A stretch of 64,000 nucleotides of DNA from CAXBGS01 sp963975425 (GCA_963975425.1 CAXBGS010000002.1:868001-932000); one strand, 5' to 3'; counted from the first letter of the stretch, positions 8,756 through 18,145 are shown. A program made the numbers and translations. The notes: generated by a model not told the origin, from the sequence alone.

Positions 8756-9157
8756 ACTATTTGAGCGGCAATCACGCCCAATCGGGCCTTACATCGACCC
8801 GCCGCCGGGTGGACGACGTTCGCGGATGACGGTTTTTGCCTGTCGTCCAATGATGCTGCTGGACTGCAAACAGCCCCGGTTGGCGAATAGCACAGGTCGG
8901 CGACCAGCCTGGGCTGCGAACAACACTGGGCTGCGGACAACACTGGGCGGCGAACAACACCGTGCAACTTTGTCCATGCACGAAGATGCCGTCATGACGC
9001 AGTGGCGTAACGATACGTTCGGCGGTCGACTTGAAAACTTACCGACATCAATCTTTACCGACATCAATTCCCTTCGCCTCCGTCTGACTCCAACGCCCCA
9101 GCGACTCGCTTGTCCGTGAACGAATCCTCCCCTGCAAGTCGATCTGTGACTCGAGAA
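8756..9157 (+). other. About 400-base gap between xseB and ispA
   Basis: No credible gene is seen in either direction. The stretch holds the 3 x 17 bp tandem repeat at 8910-8960 and otherwise unremarkable sequence. The ispA frame is open back to a TTG at 9110, so the last 48 bases might be coding. Confidence 0.4.
8910..8960. repeat. Tandem repeat, 3 x 17 bp
   Basis: Three copies of TGGGCTGCGAACAACAC, each with at most one change, lie at 8910-8926, 8927-8943 and 8944-8960. A degenerate related stretch (TTGGCGAATAGCACAGG) lies just upstream. Located in the xseB-ispA gap. Confidence 0.85.
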
Positions 9158-10159
9158 ATGACGGCGATCGCGGATCTAAAGTCTCCCATTGAAGACGCCC
9201 TGCTGGACGCTTGCCAATTCGGCGAAGGTTGTCCGGCACGATTGGGCGAGGCCATCCGTTACGCGGTGCTTTCGCCCGGGAAACGTCTGCGTCCGTGCCT
9301 GGTTCTGATGGCGGCGGAAGCCTGTGGCGGCAGTTTCGAGCAGGCGATGCCGGGCGCCGTGGCGGTTGAACTGATTCACGCCTATTCGCTGATTCATGAC
9401 GATCTGCCAGCGATGGATGACGACGATTTGCGGCGAGGCCGTCCCACCGTTCATGTCGCCTTTGATGAAGCGACCGCGATCCTGGCTGGCGATGCGCTGC
9501 AGCCAATGGCAATGGAACATCTCGCCACACACGTGCGTAATGCCGAACAAGCAGTCGCTGCGATCGCGGCGCTGGCCAAAGCCGCAGGGCCGACCGAACT
9601 GGTCGGTGGGCAATCCGATGACCTGGCTGCCGAACGACAACACAACGATCCCGATCCGGAAATGCCACGACCGCCTGGCGCAAATGCGACCGACGAGACA
9701 ACCATGCATGTTTCCGGCGATGCGGGAATAACGGCGACGGAAAGCGGGGCGGCAACTCCCTGCGAACAAACCACACGGTCACTTGCGCACCTGGAGGCGA
9801 TTCATCGTCGCAAGACGGGCGCATTATTCGCGGTCTCGCTTGAATTGGGCGCAATTTTAAGCGAGGGCAGTGATGAGGCGAGGTTGGCTCTCGGTAATTA
9901 CGCTAGAGAGCTGGGCTTGGGCTTTCAGGTGGCCGACGATCTACTAGATCACACAGCCGGTGAAGCAGAACTGGGAAAACGCACGGGAAAGGATGCCAGT
10001 CGCGGCAAACTGACTTTCCCCGCATTGATGGGCGTCGAGGCGTCTCGTTTGCGGGTCGAAGAACTGGTTGCGTCGGCGCGTCGCCACGCGTCATTCTTTG
10101 GTGATGCGGCATGGCGTTTGAATTGGTTGGCGGAATATGTTTTGGAGCGATCGCGTTGA
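9158..10159 (+). CDS. ispA: Polyprenyl diphosphate synthase (farnesyl/geranylgeranyl type)
   Basis: A class II prenyltransferase that condenses IPP with allylic diphosphates. It has GKRLRP (substrate binding), the first Asp-rich motif IHDDLPAMDDDDLRRGRPT, the lysine segment RRKTGALF and the second Asp-rich motif VADDLLDHT. The first motif region (HAYSLIHDDLPAMD) matches the bacterial FPP synthase type. ATG 9158 gives a normal N-terminus; a TTG at 9110 is the alternative. It is odd in carrying about 45-50 extra residues between the DDLAAE region and LEAIHRRKTGAL, a polar low-complexity loop (residues about 165-215). The gene is coupled to dxs, which makes the precursor pathway's first intermediate. 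Confidence 0.92.
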   Translation: MTAIADLKSPIEDALLDACQFGEGCPARLGEAIRYAVLSPGKRLRPCLVLMAAEACGGSFEQAMPGAVAVELIHAYSLIHDDLPAMDDDDLRRGRPTVHVAFDEATAILAGDALQPMAMEHLATHVRNAEQAVAAIAALAKAAGPTELVGGQSDDLAAERQHNDPDPEMPRPPGANATDETTMHVSGDAGITATESGAATPCEQTTRSLAHLEAIHRRKTGALFAVSLELGAILSEGSDEARLALGNYARELGLGFQVADDLLDHTAGEAELGKRTGKDASRGKLTFPALMGVEASRLRVEELVASARRHASFFGDAAWRLNWLAEYVLERSR

Positions 10160-12123
10160 ATAGTGAATCATCAAGTGGTGAAGGAAATCCACAAACCGGT
10201 TCGAGTCACCCCTTGCTTGCGAGTCTGCATGACGCGACGCCGCTGCGAGGCTTTTCGACTCAACAGCTGGAAAGTCTAAGCGATGAAATTCGCGACGTCC
10301 TTTGCAATCTGCTGGCGACCCGAACGGCTCACTTCGCATCGAACCTTGGCGTCGTTGAGCTATGCATCGCGCTGCACTGCGAATTCGATTTTCGACGAGA
10401 CCGACTGATTTGGGACACGGGTCACCAGATCTATCCGCATAAATTGGTGACCGGTCGATATAAGGATTTCCCTGGTATTCGCACACGCGGCGGGCTGATG
10501 GGTTATCCCAATCCACACGAGAGCCCTTATGACCTGTTCATGACCGGGCATGCCGGCAGCAGCGTCAGCACAGCGGTTGGGCTGCGCAGCGGAGACGTCG
10601 TCGGCGATCAATCGGACCGTCGTACCGTCGCGGTGATCGGTGACGGCGCGTTCCCCAGTGGCATCGTCTTTGAGGCGATGAACAATGCGGGCGAACTGGA
10701 GGACGATCTGACGATCATCTTGAATGACAACAAGATGTCAATTTGTCCTCGCGTTGGTTCGGTCGCAAATTACTTAGATCGACTGCGCAGCAATCCTTTC
10801 TATACGGGATTGAAAAGCGAGGTCGTTCGCTTGCTCGATCATGTGCCCATGTTTGGCGATCCCACCGAACGTCTGCTGGCGCAGATGAAGGAAGGCGTCA
10901 AAGCGGGACTGCTGGGCGGCATGCTGTTTGAAGAGCTAAACATCCGCTACGTCGGACCGATCGACGGTCATGACATCGCGCTGGTTCGCAAGTACTTAGC
11001 AATGGTCCGCGAGATGACCGGCCCGGTGCTGCTGCATGTGGTCACCGAAAAAGGTCACGGTTACAAGCCGGCAGCAGAAGACCCCGTCTTTTTTCACACG
11101 CCGCCTGCGTTCAAAGACAACGAAGCGACGAACGTTTCTGCCAGCGAGATCACACAGAAATCCGTCAGCAATCCCGTCGCTGCGGCGCCGTTCACCGTAC
11201 CGGCTCGGGATGCAATTCGGCGACAAATGGCGACCGACCCGCGCGTCACGGTCATCACCGCGGCGATGTGCCAGGGCAATAAGTTGGAACCGGTGCGCGA
11301 ACAGTTCCCCGATCGTTTTTTTGACGTCGGCATCTGTGAATCTCATGCCGTCGCCTTTGCCGCCGGCCAATGCAAGACGGGCCTGCGGCCGATCGTGGAT
11401 ATTTACAGCACGTTCCTGCAGCGCAGCTATGACCAGATCTTTCAAGAAGTCGCCCTGCAGGACTTGCCGGTCGTCTTTATGATGGACCGCGCGGGGCTGA
11501 CCGGACCCGATGGACCGACACACCACGGACTGTTCGATATCGGTTACATGCGGCTGTTCCCGAACATGGTCGTGATGGCGCCGGGTTACGCCGCAGAAGT
11601 CGACATGATGCTGGCGGCGGCGTTAAAGCACGAACACCCATGCGGCATTCGATACCCCAAAGCACCTGCAATGGAAGTCGATCATGAACCGGCACCGATC
11701 GAGATCGGACGCAGTGAAGTGATTCGCGAAGGCACCGACGGAACCATCATCGCCTACGGCGCGATGCTGCAGCAAGCGATCGAAGCGGCCGACCTGCTGG
11801 ACGGTCATCTGAGCGTCGGCGTCGTCAATGCCCGCTTTGCCAAACCGATCGATACCGAGATGTTGTCAGCCGCTTTGGCGGACAGAAAATTCGTCGTCAC
11901 CTTAGAGGAAGGCACCGAACTAGGCGGATTTGGCTCGGCACTGCTGGAATGTGCGGTCCAACTGCGTTTAGATACGCGAGGCATCAAGGTTTTGGGGCTT
12001 CCGGATGAATTTATCGAGCATGGCGACCGTGATGACCTGTTGGATGAACACGGTTTAAGCCCTCAGCGAATCGCGGAAACCTGCCGCGAACTGGCCAACG
12101 CGCAACCTGTCCTGGCCCATTAG
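10156..12123 (+). CDS. dxs: 1-deoxy-D-xylulose-5-phosphate synthase
   Basis: This TPP enzyme condenses pyruvate and glyceraldehyde-3-phosphate in the first step of the MEP isoprenoid pathway. Visible hallmarks are WDTGHQIYPHKLVTGR, the TPP site GDGAFPSGIVFEAMNNAG followed by NDNKMSI, VTEKGHGYKPAA, and DRAGLTGPDGPTHHG in the pyrimidine domain. An ATG at 10111 would overlap ispA by 49 bases. TTG 10156 is preferred: it forms a TTGA overlap with the ispA stop and has a GGAG Shine-Dalgarno at 10144-10147, 8 bases upstream. That gives 655 residues and predicts translational coupling with ispA. Confidence 0.95.
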   Translation: MNSESSSGEGNPQTGSSHPLLASLHDATPLRGFSTQQLESLSDEIRDVLCNLLATRTAHFASNLGVVELCIALHCEFDFRRDRLIWDTGHQIYPHKLVTGRYKDFPGIRTRGGLMGYPNPHESPYDLFMTGHAGSSVSTAVGLRSGDVVGDQSDRRTVAVIGDGAFPSGIVFEAMNNAGELEDDLTIILNDNKMSICPRVGSVANYLDRLRSNPFYTGLKSEVVRLLDHVPMFGDPTERLLAQMKEGVKAGLLGGMLFEELNIRYVGPIDGHDIALVRKYLAMVREMTGPVLLHVVTEKGHGYKPAAEDPVFFHTPPAFKDNEATNVSASEITQKSVSNPVAAAPFTVPARDAIRRQMATDPRVTVITAAMCQGNKLEPVREQFPDRFFDVGICESHAVAFAAGQCKTGLRPIVDIYSTFLQRSYDQIFQEVALQDLPVVFMMDRAGLTGPDGPTHHGLFDIGYMRLFPNMVVMAPGYAAEVDMMLAAALKHEHPCGIRYPKAPAMEVDHEPAPIEIGRSEVIREGTDGTIIAYGAMLQQAIEAADLLDGHLSVGVVNARFAKPIDTEMLSAALADRKFVVTLEEGTELGGFGSALLECAVQLRLDTRGIKVLGLPDEFIEHGDRDDLLDEHGLSPQRIAETCRELANAQPVLAH

Positions 12124-12349
12124 TCGCTAGGCTTTCGACCCGTCATGATTGACCGCGACGCGAATTCCCAGCACGAGGTTTCGTCGGAATGCGGACACAG
12201 TGTCGTCGGTGGACGCCATCTGACATAGAATCATCGGCAAGCCTCGGCAGCGGCTTGACCGGCGGATCGCGAATCAGCAAGTATCCAGCGGCCGACAGAA
12301 TTGGACGCTCCGGATCGGCGCGACTGACCATTAGCGGACAAGGGACAGC

Positions 12350-13258
12350 ATGAACGAACCGGCACGGTCGAACCACCGCAACTGGATCCGTGGCGGTGGA
12401 ACACGCCCAAAGGTCGTCATCTTGGGCGCTCCCGATCGCGAACGGGTCAAGACGGAACTGAAACGTTTGCGTCCAGTCATCGCATCTCGCGCTGAAATCC
12501 TGGCGGAAGACCTAGAGTTCTCTTATGACTTCAGCGAACACCCCGAGAAACACTCGCCGGATCTCGTGATCGTGCTGGGCGGGGACGGTTCGATTCTGCA
12601 ATCGGCACGTCAAATGGGGACCAATCAAGTGCCGGTGCTTGGCGTCAATTGCGGTCGCCTGGGTTTCCTTGCCGCGCTCTCGCCAGACGACTTCTTGAAT
12701 ACTTGGCCAGATGTTTGCTGTGGCGGATTCGAAATTGTCGAGCACCTGATGCTAAGTGCGACACTCATCCGCGACGGAAAAGAGATCGCCCAACAGTTGG
12801 CACTGAACGAAGTCGCGGTGTTGGGCGGACCGCCGTATCGCATCTTGGAAATCGATTTGTACGCCGATGATCTGTTGGCGACCAGTTACCGGTGCGATGG
12901 TTTGATCATTGCCACGCCGGTCGGATCCACCGCTCATAATCTTTCGGCAGGCGGGCCGATATTGCGTCGCAATCTTCAGGCGATCGTGATCTCTCCGATC
13001 AGCCCTCATACGTTGACCTATCGCCCGTTGGTCGACTCGGCGGATACGCGATTGGAACTCGCCGTTACGGAACCGAACGGATCCACCAGTGTTGTCATCG
13101 ATGGCCGCATCATGAGCGCCATCTTGCCGGGTGACCGAATCTCGGTACGCCGCGCCGAAGAGTCGTTCAGGATGCTGTCGGTGCCAGGACAAAACGATTA
13201 CCGGACACTGCGCGATAAACTCGGCTGGGGCGGTTCGGTCCCCGAGCAGCGCAGCTAG
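12350..13258 (+). CDS. nadK: NAD kinase
   Basis: Phosphorylates NAD to NADP. The 302-residue protein shows the family signature VLGGDGSILQSAR with GGDG at residues 77-80, VPVLGVNCGRLGFLA just after it, and the second block VGSTAHNLSAGGPIL. An N-terminal extension of about 20 polar residues precedes the core. The last codons lie inside a 24-base tandem repeat, so the C-terminal PEQRS and the stop codon come from repeat sequence. It follows dxs after a 226-base gap with no recognisable gene. Confidence 0.95.
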   Translation: MNEPARSNHRNWIRGGGTRPKVVILGAPDRERVKTELKRLRPVIASRAEILAEDLEFSYDFSEHPEKHSPDLVIVLGGDGSILQSARQMGTNQVPVLGVNCGRLGFLAALSPDDFLNTWPDVCCGGFEIVEHLMLSATLIRDGKEIAQQLALNEVAVLGGPPYRILEIDLYADDLLATSYRCDGLIIATPVGSTAHNLSAGGPILRRNLQAIVISPISPHTLTYRPLVDSADTRLELAVTEPNGSTSVVIDGRIMSAILPGDRISVRRAEESFRMLSVPGQNDYRTLRDKLGWGGSVPEQRS

Positions 13259-13304
13259 AGAGCCTCTGAGCAGCGCAGCTAGAGAGTCCCTGAGCAGCAC
13301 AGCT
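13244..13304. repeat. Tandem repeat, about 2.5 x 24 bp, overlapping the nadK stop
   Basis: Copies start with GAGCAGCGCAGCTAGAGAG at 13244-13267 and 13268-13291, and a partial copy lies at 13292-13304. The TAG inside the first copy is the nadK stop codon, so the repeat expanded at the 3' end of the gene. Confidence 0.85.
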
Positions 13305-13591
13305 GAACGGTTACGCGCGGCGGACTGGCTGCCCATCTGACTCGGTGCCGCGGACACCCATCGCGGTCGGTCTCCTCTCGTGGCCAGACGCCTTTCCCGC
13401 CAATCGTTGCAAACCCAATCACTGCGAATATCGCTGCAATCCCTAGTTCACGGCAACGCGCACGGGTTTGTCGGATTTTTGCGTGGCTGCCTCTTCGCGT
13501 ATTCCACCTGACAACGCACCTTTCGATAGCACGATCTGCCTGACGAGGCGATCAGACGCCTGTATCGAAATTCGCAAGACGAGCCGACCGC
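13259..13591 (+). other. 333-base gap between nadK and the FHA-GGDEF gene
   Basis: Apart from the remaining units of the 24-base repeat, I see no gene, strong hairpin or clear promoter here. A promoter for the FHA-GGDEF/kinase pair is expected but none stands out. Confidence 0.35.
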
Positions 13592-14473
13592 ATGACGACC
13601 ATTCAAGCAACCCTGAATTACAAAGTCAGCAATGACGAATCGAATGAGTCTTCGACGCGGTGGTTGGTGCAAATCTATCCGCTGGACCTGGACTGTGGGC
13701 CGATCGAACTGAAGCACGAAATCACGACGTTGGGGCGTTCCAATGAGTGCACCATTCACGTCGATGAAGATTCGGTGTCGCGCAAACACGCCGAGATTCG
13801 CCAGACCGATTCAGGGCACGAGATTTTCGATTTGGGCAGCACCAACGGAGTCTTGGTCAACGAACTTTCAGTCAAACAAGTCCAGCTGCGCTCGGGCGAT
13901 CGTATCCAACTTGGCGCACGCGTCTATCGCTTCTTGGCCGACAACGACTTTGAAGCGCAATACCATGAAACCGTCTATTCGATGATGACGCGTGATGGGT
14001 TGACCGCCGCATACAACAAGCGGTACTTGCTGGAATCACTCGCCCGAGAAATCCACCGCTGCAAACGATACGAACGACCGATTGCCGTCGCGCTGATGGA
14101 CATCGATCACTTTAAAAGTGTGAACGACACGTACGGCCATCTGGTCGGCGACGAAGTACTGAAGGAACTAGCACGACGATTGCACAGCGTTCTGCGGGAT
14201 GACGAAGTCCTGTCCCGATTCGGCGGCGAAGAGTTTGCGGTTGTCATGGTCGAAGCCGAACACGAACAGGCGCTAGAAGTTGCCGAGCGATGTCGCCAAG
14301 CGATCGCAAGCACACCGTTCGAGACCGCGGCCGGACCGCTGGCGATTACCGCCAGCTTTGGCGTCGCCGCCCCCGCCCCAGAATCACTCTGCTCGGTTGA
14401 TGAGATTCTTGCCAGCGCCGACGAACGACTCTACGAAGCCAAAGAAAGCGGTCGAAACTGCGTGAAGTGCTAA
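13592..14473 (+). CDS. FHA domain-diguanylate cyclase fusion
   Basis: An N-terminal FHA domain (residues about 30-115; TLGRSNECTIHV, SVSRKHAEI and DLGSTNGVLVN) binds phosphothreonine peptides. A C-terminal GGDEF domain (about 130-290) makes c-di-GMP from GTP. The active-site signature is FGGEEF (about 211-215), a catalytically competent form. The inhibitory I-site upstream reads RDDE instead of RxxD, so product inhibition may be weakened. There is no membrane segment. A membrane Ser/Thr kinase starts 40 bases downstream on the same strand; since FHA domains read Thr phosphorylation, the pair may link kinase signalling to c-di-GMP. That link is inferred from context. Confidence 0.92.
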   Translation: MTTIQATLNYKVSNDESNESSTRWLVQIYPLDLDCGPIELKHEITTLGRSNECTIHVDEDSVSRKHAEIRQTDSGHEIFDLGSTNGVLVNELSVKQVQLRSGDRIQLGARVYRFLADNDFEAQYHETVYSMMTRDGLTAAYNKRYLLESLAREIHRCKRYERPIAVALMDIDHFKSVNDTYGHLVGDEVLKELARRLHSVLRDDEVLSRFGGEEFAVVMVEAEHEQALEVAERCRQAIASTPFETAAGPLAITASFGVAAPAPESLCSVDEILASADERLYEAKESGRNCVKC

Positions 14474-14513
14474 CCCAACTGAATGAGTCAAACTCGGGAG
14501 CATCACGACGACC

Positions 14514-15842
14514 ATGAGTGACCAAAAAACGATTGCGCGATCCTCATCGACTCATGAGTCGCAAATACCTCAGATCCACGGTACCGACTCGCGAGGCCTA
14601 CTCGCATCACCGCCAAGCCGATCTTGGACGGGTCGGTCGCTTGGCAAATACATCATCGGCGAACTGATCGGTAGAGGCGGAAACGGCGAAGTCTATCACG
14701 CGACCCATCAGTGGCTTGATCGCAGCGTCGCCATCAAATTTCTGATCGGAATTCGGGCGGACGATCACGAGTCGGCAGAAAGATTTCGCCGCGAGGCACA
14801 AGTCGCCGCGTCGATGATCCACCCCAACATCGTGCGTGCAACCGACGGTGGAATCGTGGCCGACCAATTGTTCTTGGTCACCGATTTGGTCGATGGATTC
14901 GATCTGTCCGAGTTGATCCAGCGACATCACCGGCTAAGCGTTGCGGACGTCTGCGAGATCGGATTTCAGGCGGCAACGGCACTCGGTTTCGTTGCCTCGT
15001 ACAATACCGTTCACCGCGACGTTAAACCGTCCAACTTGATGCTTGATCGCGATGGTACCGTCAAACTGCTCGACTTGGGACTCGCACGGACGATGGACGG
15101 CGGGCACACGATGACAGCGACGGGTCAGGTGCTGGGCACGATTGACTATCTGGCCCCCGAACAGGCGACGGACCCGCGGCGGGTCGACCACCGTGCCGAC
15201 GTCTATAGCCTGGGTTGTACGCTGTACTATTTATTGGCAGGCAAAGCGCCTTTTTCCACCGACCACCTTGATACCCTGACCGCCAAACTGCTGGCCACGA
15301 TCGAGACGGATCCCACACCAATTCGAAAAGTTCGCCGCGATGTGCCGGCGAAATTGGCGGCTTTGATCGAATCGATGCTGGACAAAGAGCCCGGTCGCCG
15401 CCCGGCAACCTTCCAGACGATCGCCCAGTCGTTGAAGCCCTTTGCCGCAGACGCGGATCTGATGGCTCTTGTGTCCATTGACGGCAAACCAGCGACTTAT
15501 TCCAAACAACCCCACACGCCGATGTCGCTGCAGGTCGGCGATCTGATGCGTGTGTCCTCCAAGGCAACCGTACGATTGTGCCTGAGAGGACTCGGTTTTC
15601 TCGAACCGGTGCCTTTGCAGCGTGCGGGTCAGCGCCAAACGTATCGATTCAGTTTCCGCTGGCTGAAATTAGTGACCGCGATTTCGCTCTTCGCGGTCTT
15701 GCTGTGGGTGATGAGGTTTCCACCGAGAAGACACGGTCCGGTGATTGCCCCGGTGATGCATCCGCACCACCGTACGATTCCGGGACACGACTATGGAGTT
15801 TCTGACGCGGAGTTGCGATACAACTCGCTGTTCGGCGGCTAG
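14514..15842 (+). CDS. Membrane-anchored Ser/Thr protein kinase
   Basis: A 442-residue Hanks-type kinase. Visible motifs are the glycine loop GRGGNGEVY (residues 53-61), catalytic Lys75 in SVAIKFL, the HRDVKPSN loop (His167, Asp169, Lys171), DLGLA in place of DFG (a common variant), and APEQ. The C-terminal part has a juxtamembrane region, one hydrophobic segment (about 388-405, LVTAISLFAVLLWVM) and a tail of about 35 residues. No extracellular sensor domain is present, so a small signal or a partner must control it. It follows the FHA-GGDEF gene with 40 bases between, probably one operon, and could phosphorylate the FHA partner. Confidence 0.92.
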   Translation: MSDQKTIARSSSTHESQIPQIHGTDSRGLLASPPSRSWTGRSLGKYIIGELIGRGGNGEVYHATHQWLDRSVAIKFLIGIRADDHESAERFRREAQVAASMIHPNIVRATDGGIVADQLFLVTDLVDGFDLSELIQRHHRLSVADVCEIGFQAATALGFVASYNTVHRDVKPSNLMLDRDGTVKLLDLGLARTMDGGHTMTATGQVLGTIDYLAPEQATDPRRVDHRADVYSLGCTLYYLLAGKAPFSTDHLDTLTAKLLATIETDPTPIRKVRRDVPAKLAALIESMLDKEPGRRPATFQTIAQSLKPFAADADLMALVSIDGKPATYSKQPHTPMSLQVGDLMRVSSKATVRLCLRGLGFLEPVPLQRAGQRQTYRFSFRWLKLVTAISLFAVLLWVMRFPPRRHGPVIAPVMHPHHRTIPGHDYGVSDAELRYNSLFGG

Positions 15843-15852
15843 CATCCGCAAG

Positions 15853-15948
15853 CTCAAGGCTTTCGGGCCTCAAGGCTTCTCAGGCTCAACGCTTCTCGGG
15901 CTCAACGCTTCTCGGGCTCAAGGTGTCTCAGGCGCAAGGCTTCTCAGG
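15853..15948. repeat. Tandem repeat, 6 x 16 bp
   Basis: Six consecutive 16-base units related to CTCAACGCTTCTCGGG run from 15853 to 15948 with a regular period. Units three and four are identical and the others differ by one to four bases. It begins 10 bases after the stop of the membrane kinase gene, in the gap before the convergent secretin gene. Confidence 0.9.
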
Positions 15949-16083
15949 CGCTGTGATCGCCGGTCCGTCACCCGCCTTCTTTCGTTAGCACTCCGCCTTG
16001 GCTTGGGATCGGCGTGCGAAGCTCCGAAGCCTGCTCAGTTGTGTTTTGCACGATGAATGAGCGCTTCTATGGGTTGAGCGTCC

Positions 16084-17790
16084 CTATTGATGAACGCCAT
16101 ACATCACTGGCTGAGTGAGTTCCAACGACGCATAAGGAGGCAACGCTTGTTGCAACTCTTGGATTTCATGTTGGCGTGGTCCCTGAACGTCCGGCATGAT
16201 GTGGGTGACGAGCGCGACGATCAATTCGTTGCGACGACATTCACTAGCTTTGCGTTTGAACAGGTTTCCCACCACAGGAATCTTTGCGAACCCTGGGACG
16301 AACGAATTGGAATCAACGTTCTCTTCGCGAATCAATCCACCGATGATGACGCCGCCGCCATCGGGCAACAGAATCGTCGTCGACACCTCTGTGGTGTCTT
16401 CTTCTGGGAATCCGTTCTCGGTGATTTTTCCGCCGGACACTTTTGGCAACACCGTCATTAGGACGTTCCCATCGTCGGTGATGATCGGCCGTACGGTCAG
16501 CACGATACCGACTTCGAGAAATTCGACCGATTGCACGGTCGACGTTTGAGTCGTCGTCGAAACGGAATAGGGCAGCCGCTGGCCGATTTGAATTTTTGCT
16601 TCTTGATGGTTGACCACCGACAACTTGGGCGACGCGAGGGTCCGCGAATTGTTCTGCGATCGAATCAGTTCAAGCAGTCCGGTCATATCGGTTCCCTCGA
16701 CACGTAGGGCGACCGAGGGGCCAGCCGATTCCTCCTCGGCCATGTTGGTGCCTTCTAACGTGATCTCGGCGCCTTCGAACCTTGCCAGTGTGCGCAGGTT
16801 CACGCCATGTCGGTCTTCACCGTCGAGCGCGATCTGCAGCAAGTGAGCTTCCACCAAAACTTGACGCGGCGGCACATCGATCTGGGCGATGTACTGCGCG
16901 ATTCGCATGTGTGCCGCGGGCGTGTCTTCGACGACAAGCACTTCTCGAGTTTTCTTTTGATCGGTCGAGTCCGCTTCACTAACAAACGCGCTGCCGACGG
17001 GTGAGAGAAGACTGTTGGCGACTGATTCGACGTCGGCGGCGGCAATGTAATCCAGCGGATAGACCTGCAGGATTCGACCTTGGACTCGTGGATCCATGCC
17101 TGGCGAAGATGCGCCTGTCACATACAGCAGATTGCCCACTCGGTGCCAAGAGAATCCAGCGACTCCTAAGATCGCGTCGAGCACCTCTTCCATCGCGGCG
17201 CCGCGAATGCTGACGGTCACTGGACCGGACACATCGGGCGCGAGCACCAAGTTCATTGAGTGATGGTCGGCAATCATCCGCAACACCGATGTCAGTTCGG
17301 CACCGGTTGCCACCAGCGTGACGCGCCCGTTGTCATGATCCAAGCGGACACCGTCGCCCGTTGGAACTCGCTCGATGGGTACCAACACGGGTTCGCTGAC
17401 GCGGTCGTAGTCCGATTCGCCGGCGACCTGACGAACCAGTGGAACGACGGCATTCGGTGATGCGGCGGCGGGCTGCGGCGAAGCGGTCACCACGGCCGAC
17501 CGAGAAGACGAATGGTTCTGCGAGGCTTCCGCGTGAATTGCTCGGGCGATCTTGTTCCACGTGCTGACGGTGGGTGTGGATTGGTGAATCGGGTTCAGTT
17601 TGACCGACTCATTTTCGGCAACCTGCAGTGGCTTGACCAAAGGGCGCACCGGCCCCTGCGGCCTGGACTCGACGACCGACGATTCATTGGGCTGGTCCGC
17701 AACGGCGATCGCTGCAGAACCAACGAGCGCGCAGCAGGCCACGCAAACCAAGATCGATCCGCTGCGAATGAAATCGCCGCCGTTGCACAT
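16084..17790 (-). CDS. Secretin (PilQ/GspD-type outer-membrane channel)
   Basis: The 568-residue protein has a signal peptide (ILVCVACCALVGSAAIAVA), then a long disordered stretch. An STN-like N domain follows (LVLAPDVSGPVTVSIRGA, around residue 180), then an N1-type domain (LLSPVGSAFVSEAD, DTPAAHMRIAQYIAQID). The secretin beta-barrel domain carries VEFLEVGIVLTVRPII, LLPDGGGVIIGGLIREE and IPVVGNLFKRK. It forms the outer-membrane pore for pili or secreted protein. It is the last gene of the minus-strand pilus/secretion cluster but is separated from the PilP-like gene by 355 bases, so it may have its own promoter. Confidence 0.93.
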   Translation of the reverse strand: MCNGGDFIRSGSILVCVACCALVGSAAIAVADQPNESSVVESRPQGPVRPLVKPLQVAENESVKLNPIHQSTPTVSTWNKIARAIHAEASQNHSSSRSAVVTASPQPAAASPNAVVPLVRQVAGESDYDRVSEPVLVPIERVPTGDGVRLDHDNGRVTLVATGAELTSVLRMIADHHSMNLVLAPDVSGPVTVSIRGAAMEEVLDAILGVAGFSWHRVGNLLYVTGASSPGMDPRVQGRILQVYPLDYIAAADVESVANSLLSPVGSAFVSEADSTDQKKTREVLVVEDTPAAHMRIAQYIAQIDVPPRQVLVEAHLLQIALDGEDRHGVNLRTLARFEGAEITLEGTNMAEEESAGPSVALRVEGTDMTGLLELIRSQNNSRTLASPKLSVVNHQEAKIQIGQRLPYSVSTTTQTSTVQSVEFLEVGIVLTVRPIITDDGNVLMTVLPKVSGGKITENGFPEEDTTEVSTTILLPDGGGVIIGGLIREENVDSNSFVPGFAKIPVVGNLFKRKASECRRNELIVALVTHIMPDVQGPRQHEIQELQQALPPYASLELTQPVMYGVHQ

Positions 17791-18145
17791 ATGTTGACTA
17801 GCTCTCCGTAACGTAATGCCATCAAACCGAAATCGATCGCGACCAGGGCCGCGTTTCCGGCTTGGATGGTGCCGCCACTGCGTTGGGCAGTATCGTTTTC
17901 CGCGATCGAGACGACCCGGATTACCAGCACAATCGGCATAGTTTCACATAGCGGGTATCGGCGCGCGTGATCGATTGAGCAAAGAGATTCAAGCCAGAAA
18001 GTCGGGAATCAAGCGAAATGTCTAGATTCAGCCGACGCAAACCCGATGCGATCCCGCTAAGCGAGGGGAGTGCGAACGAGAAAAAAGGTTCGTGAGAACG
18101 GACAATAGGATCGACGCCGAGACCACTGGAGAAAGACGATAATCA
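17791..18145 (-). other. 355-base gap inside the pilus/secretion cluster
   Basis: No protein gene is convincing here. It lies upstream of the secretin start and downstream of the PilP-like stop, so it probably holds a secretin promoter. No sigma-70 or sigma-54 element stands out by eye. Confidence 0.35.

Noticed and set aside
12124..12349. Small minus-strand frame between dxs and nadK
   Set aside because: It runs into the nadK start in antisense, has no ribosome-binding site and no domain features.
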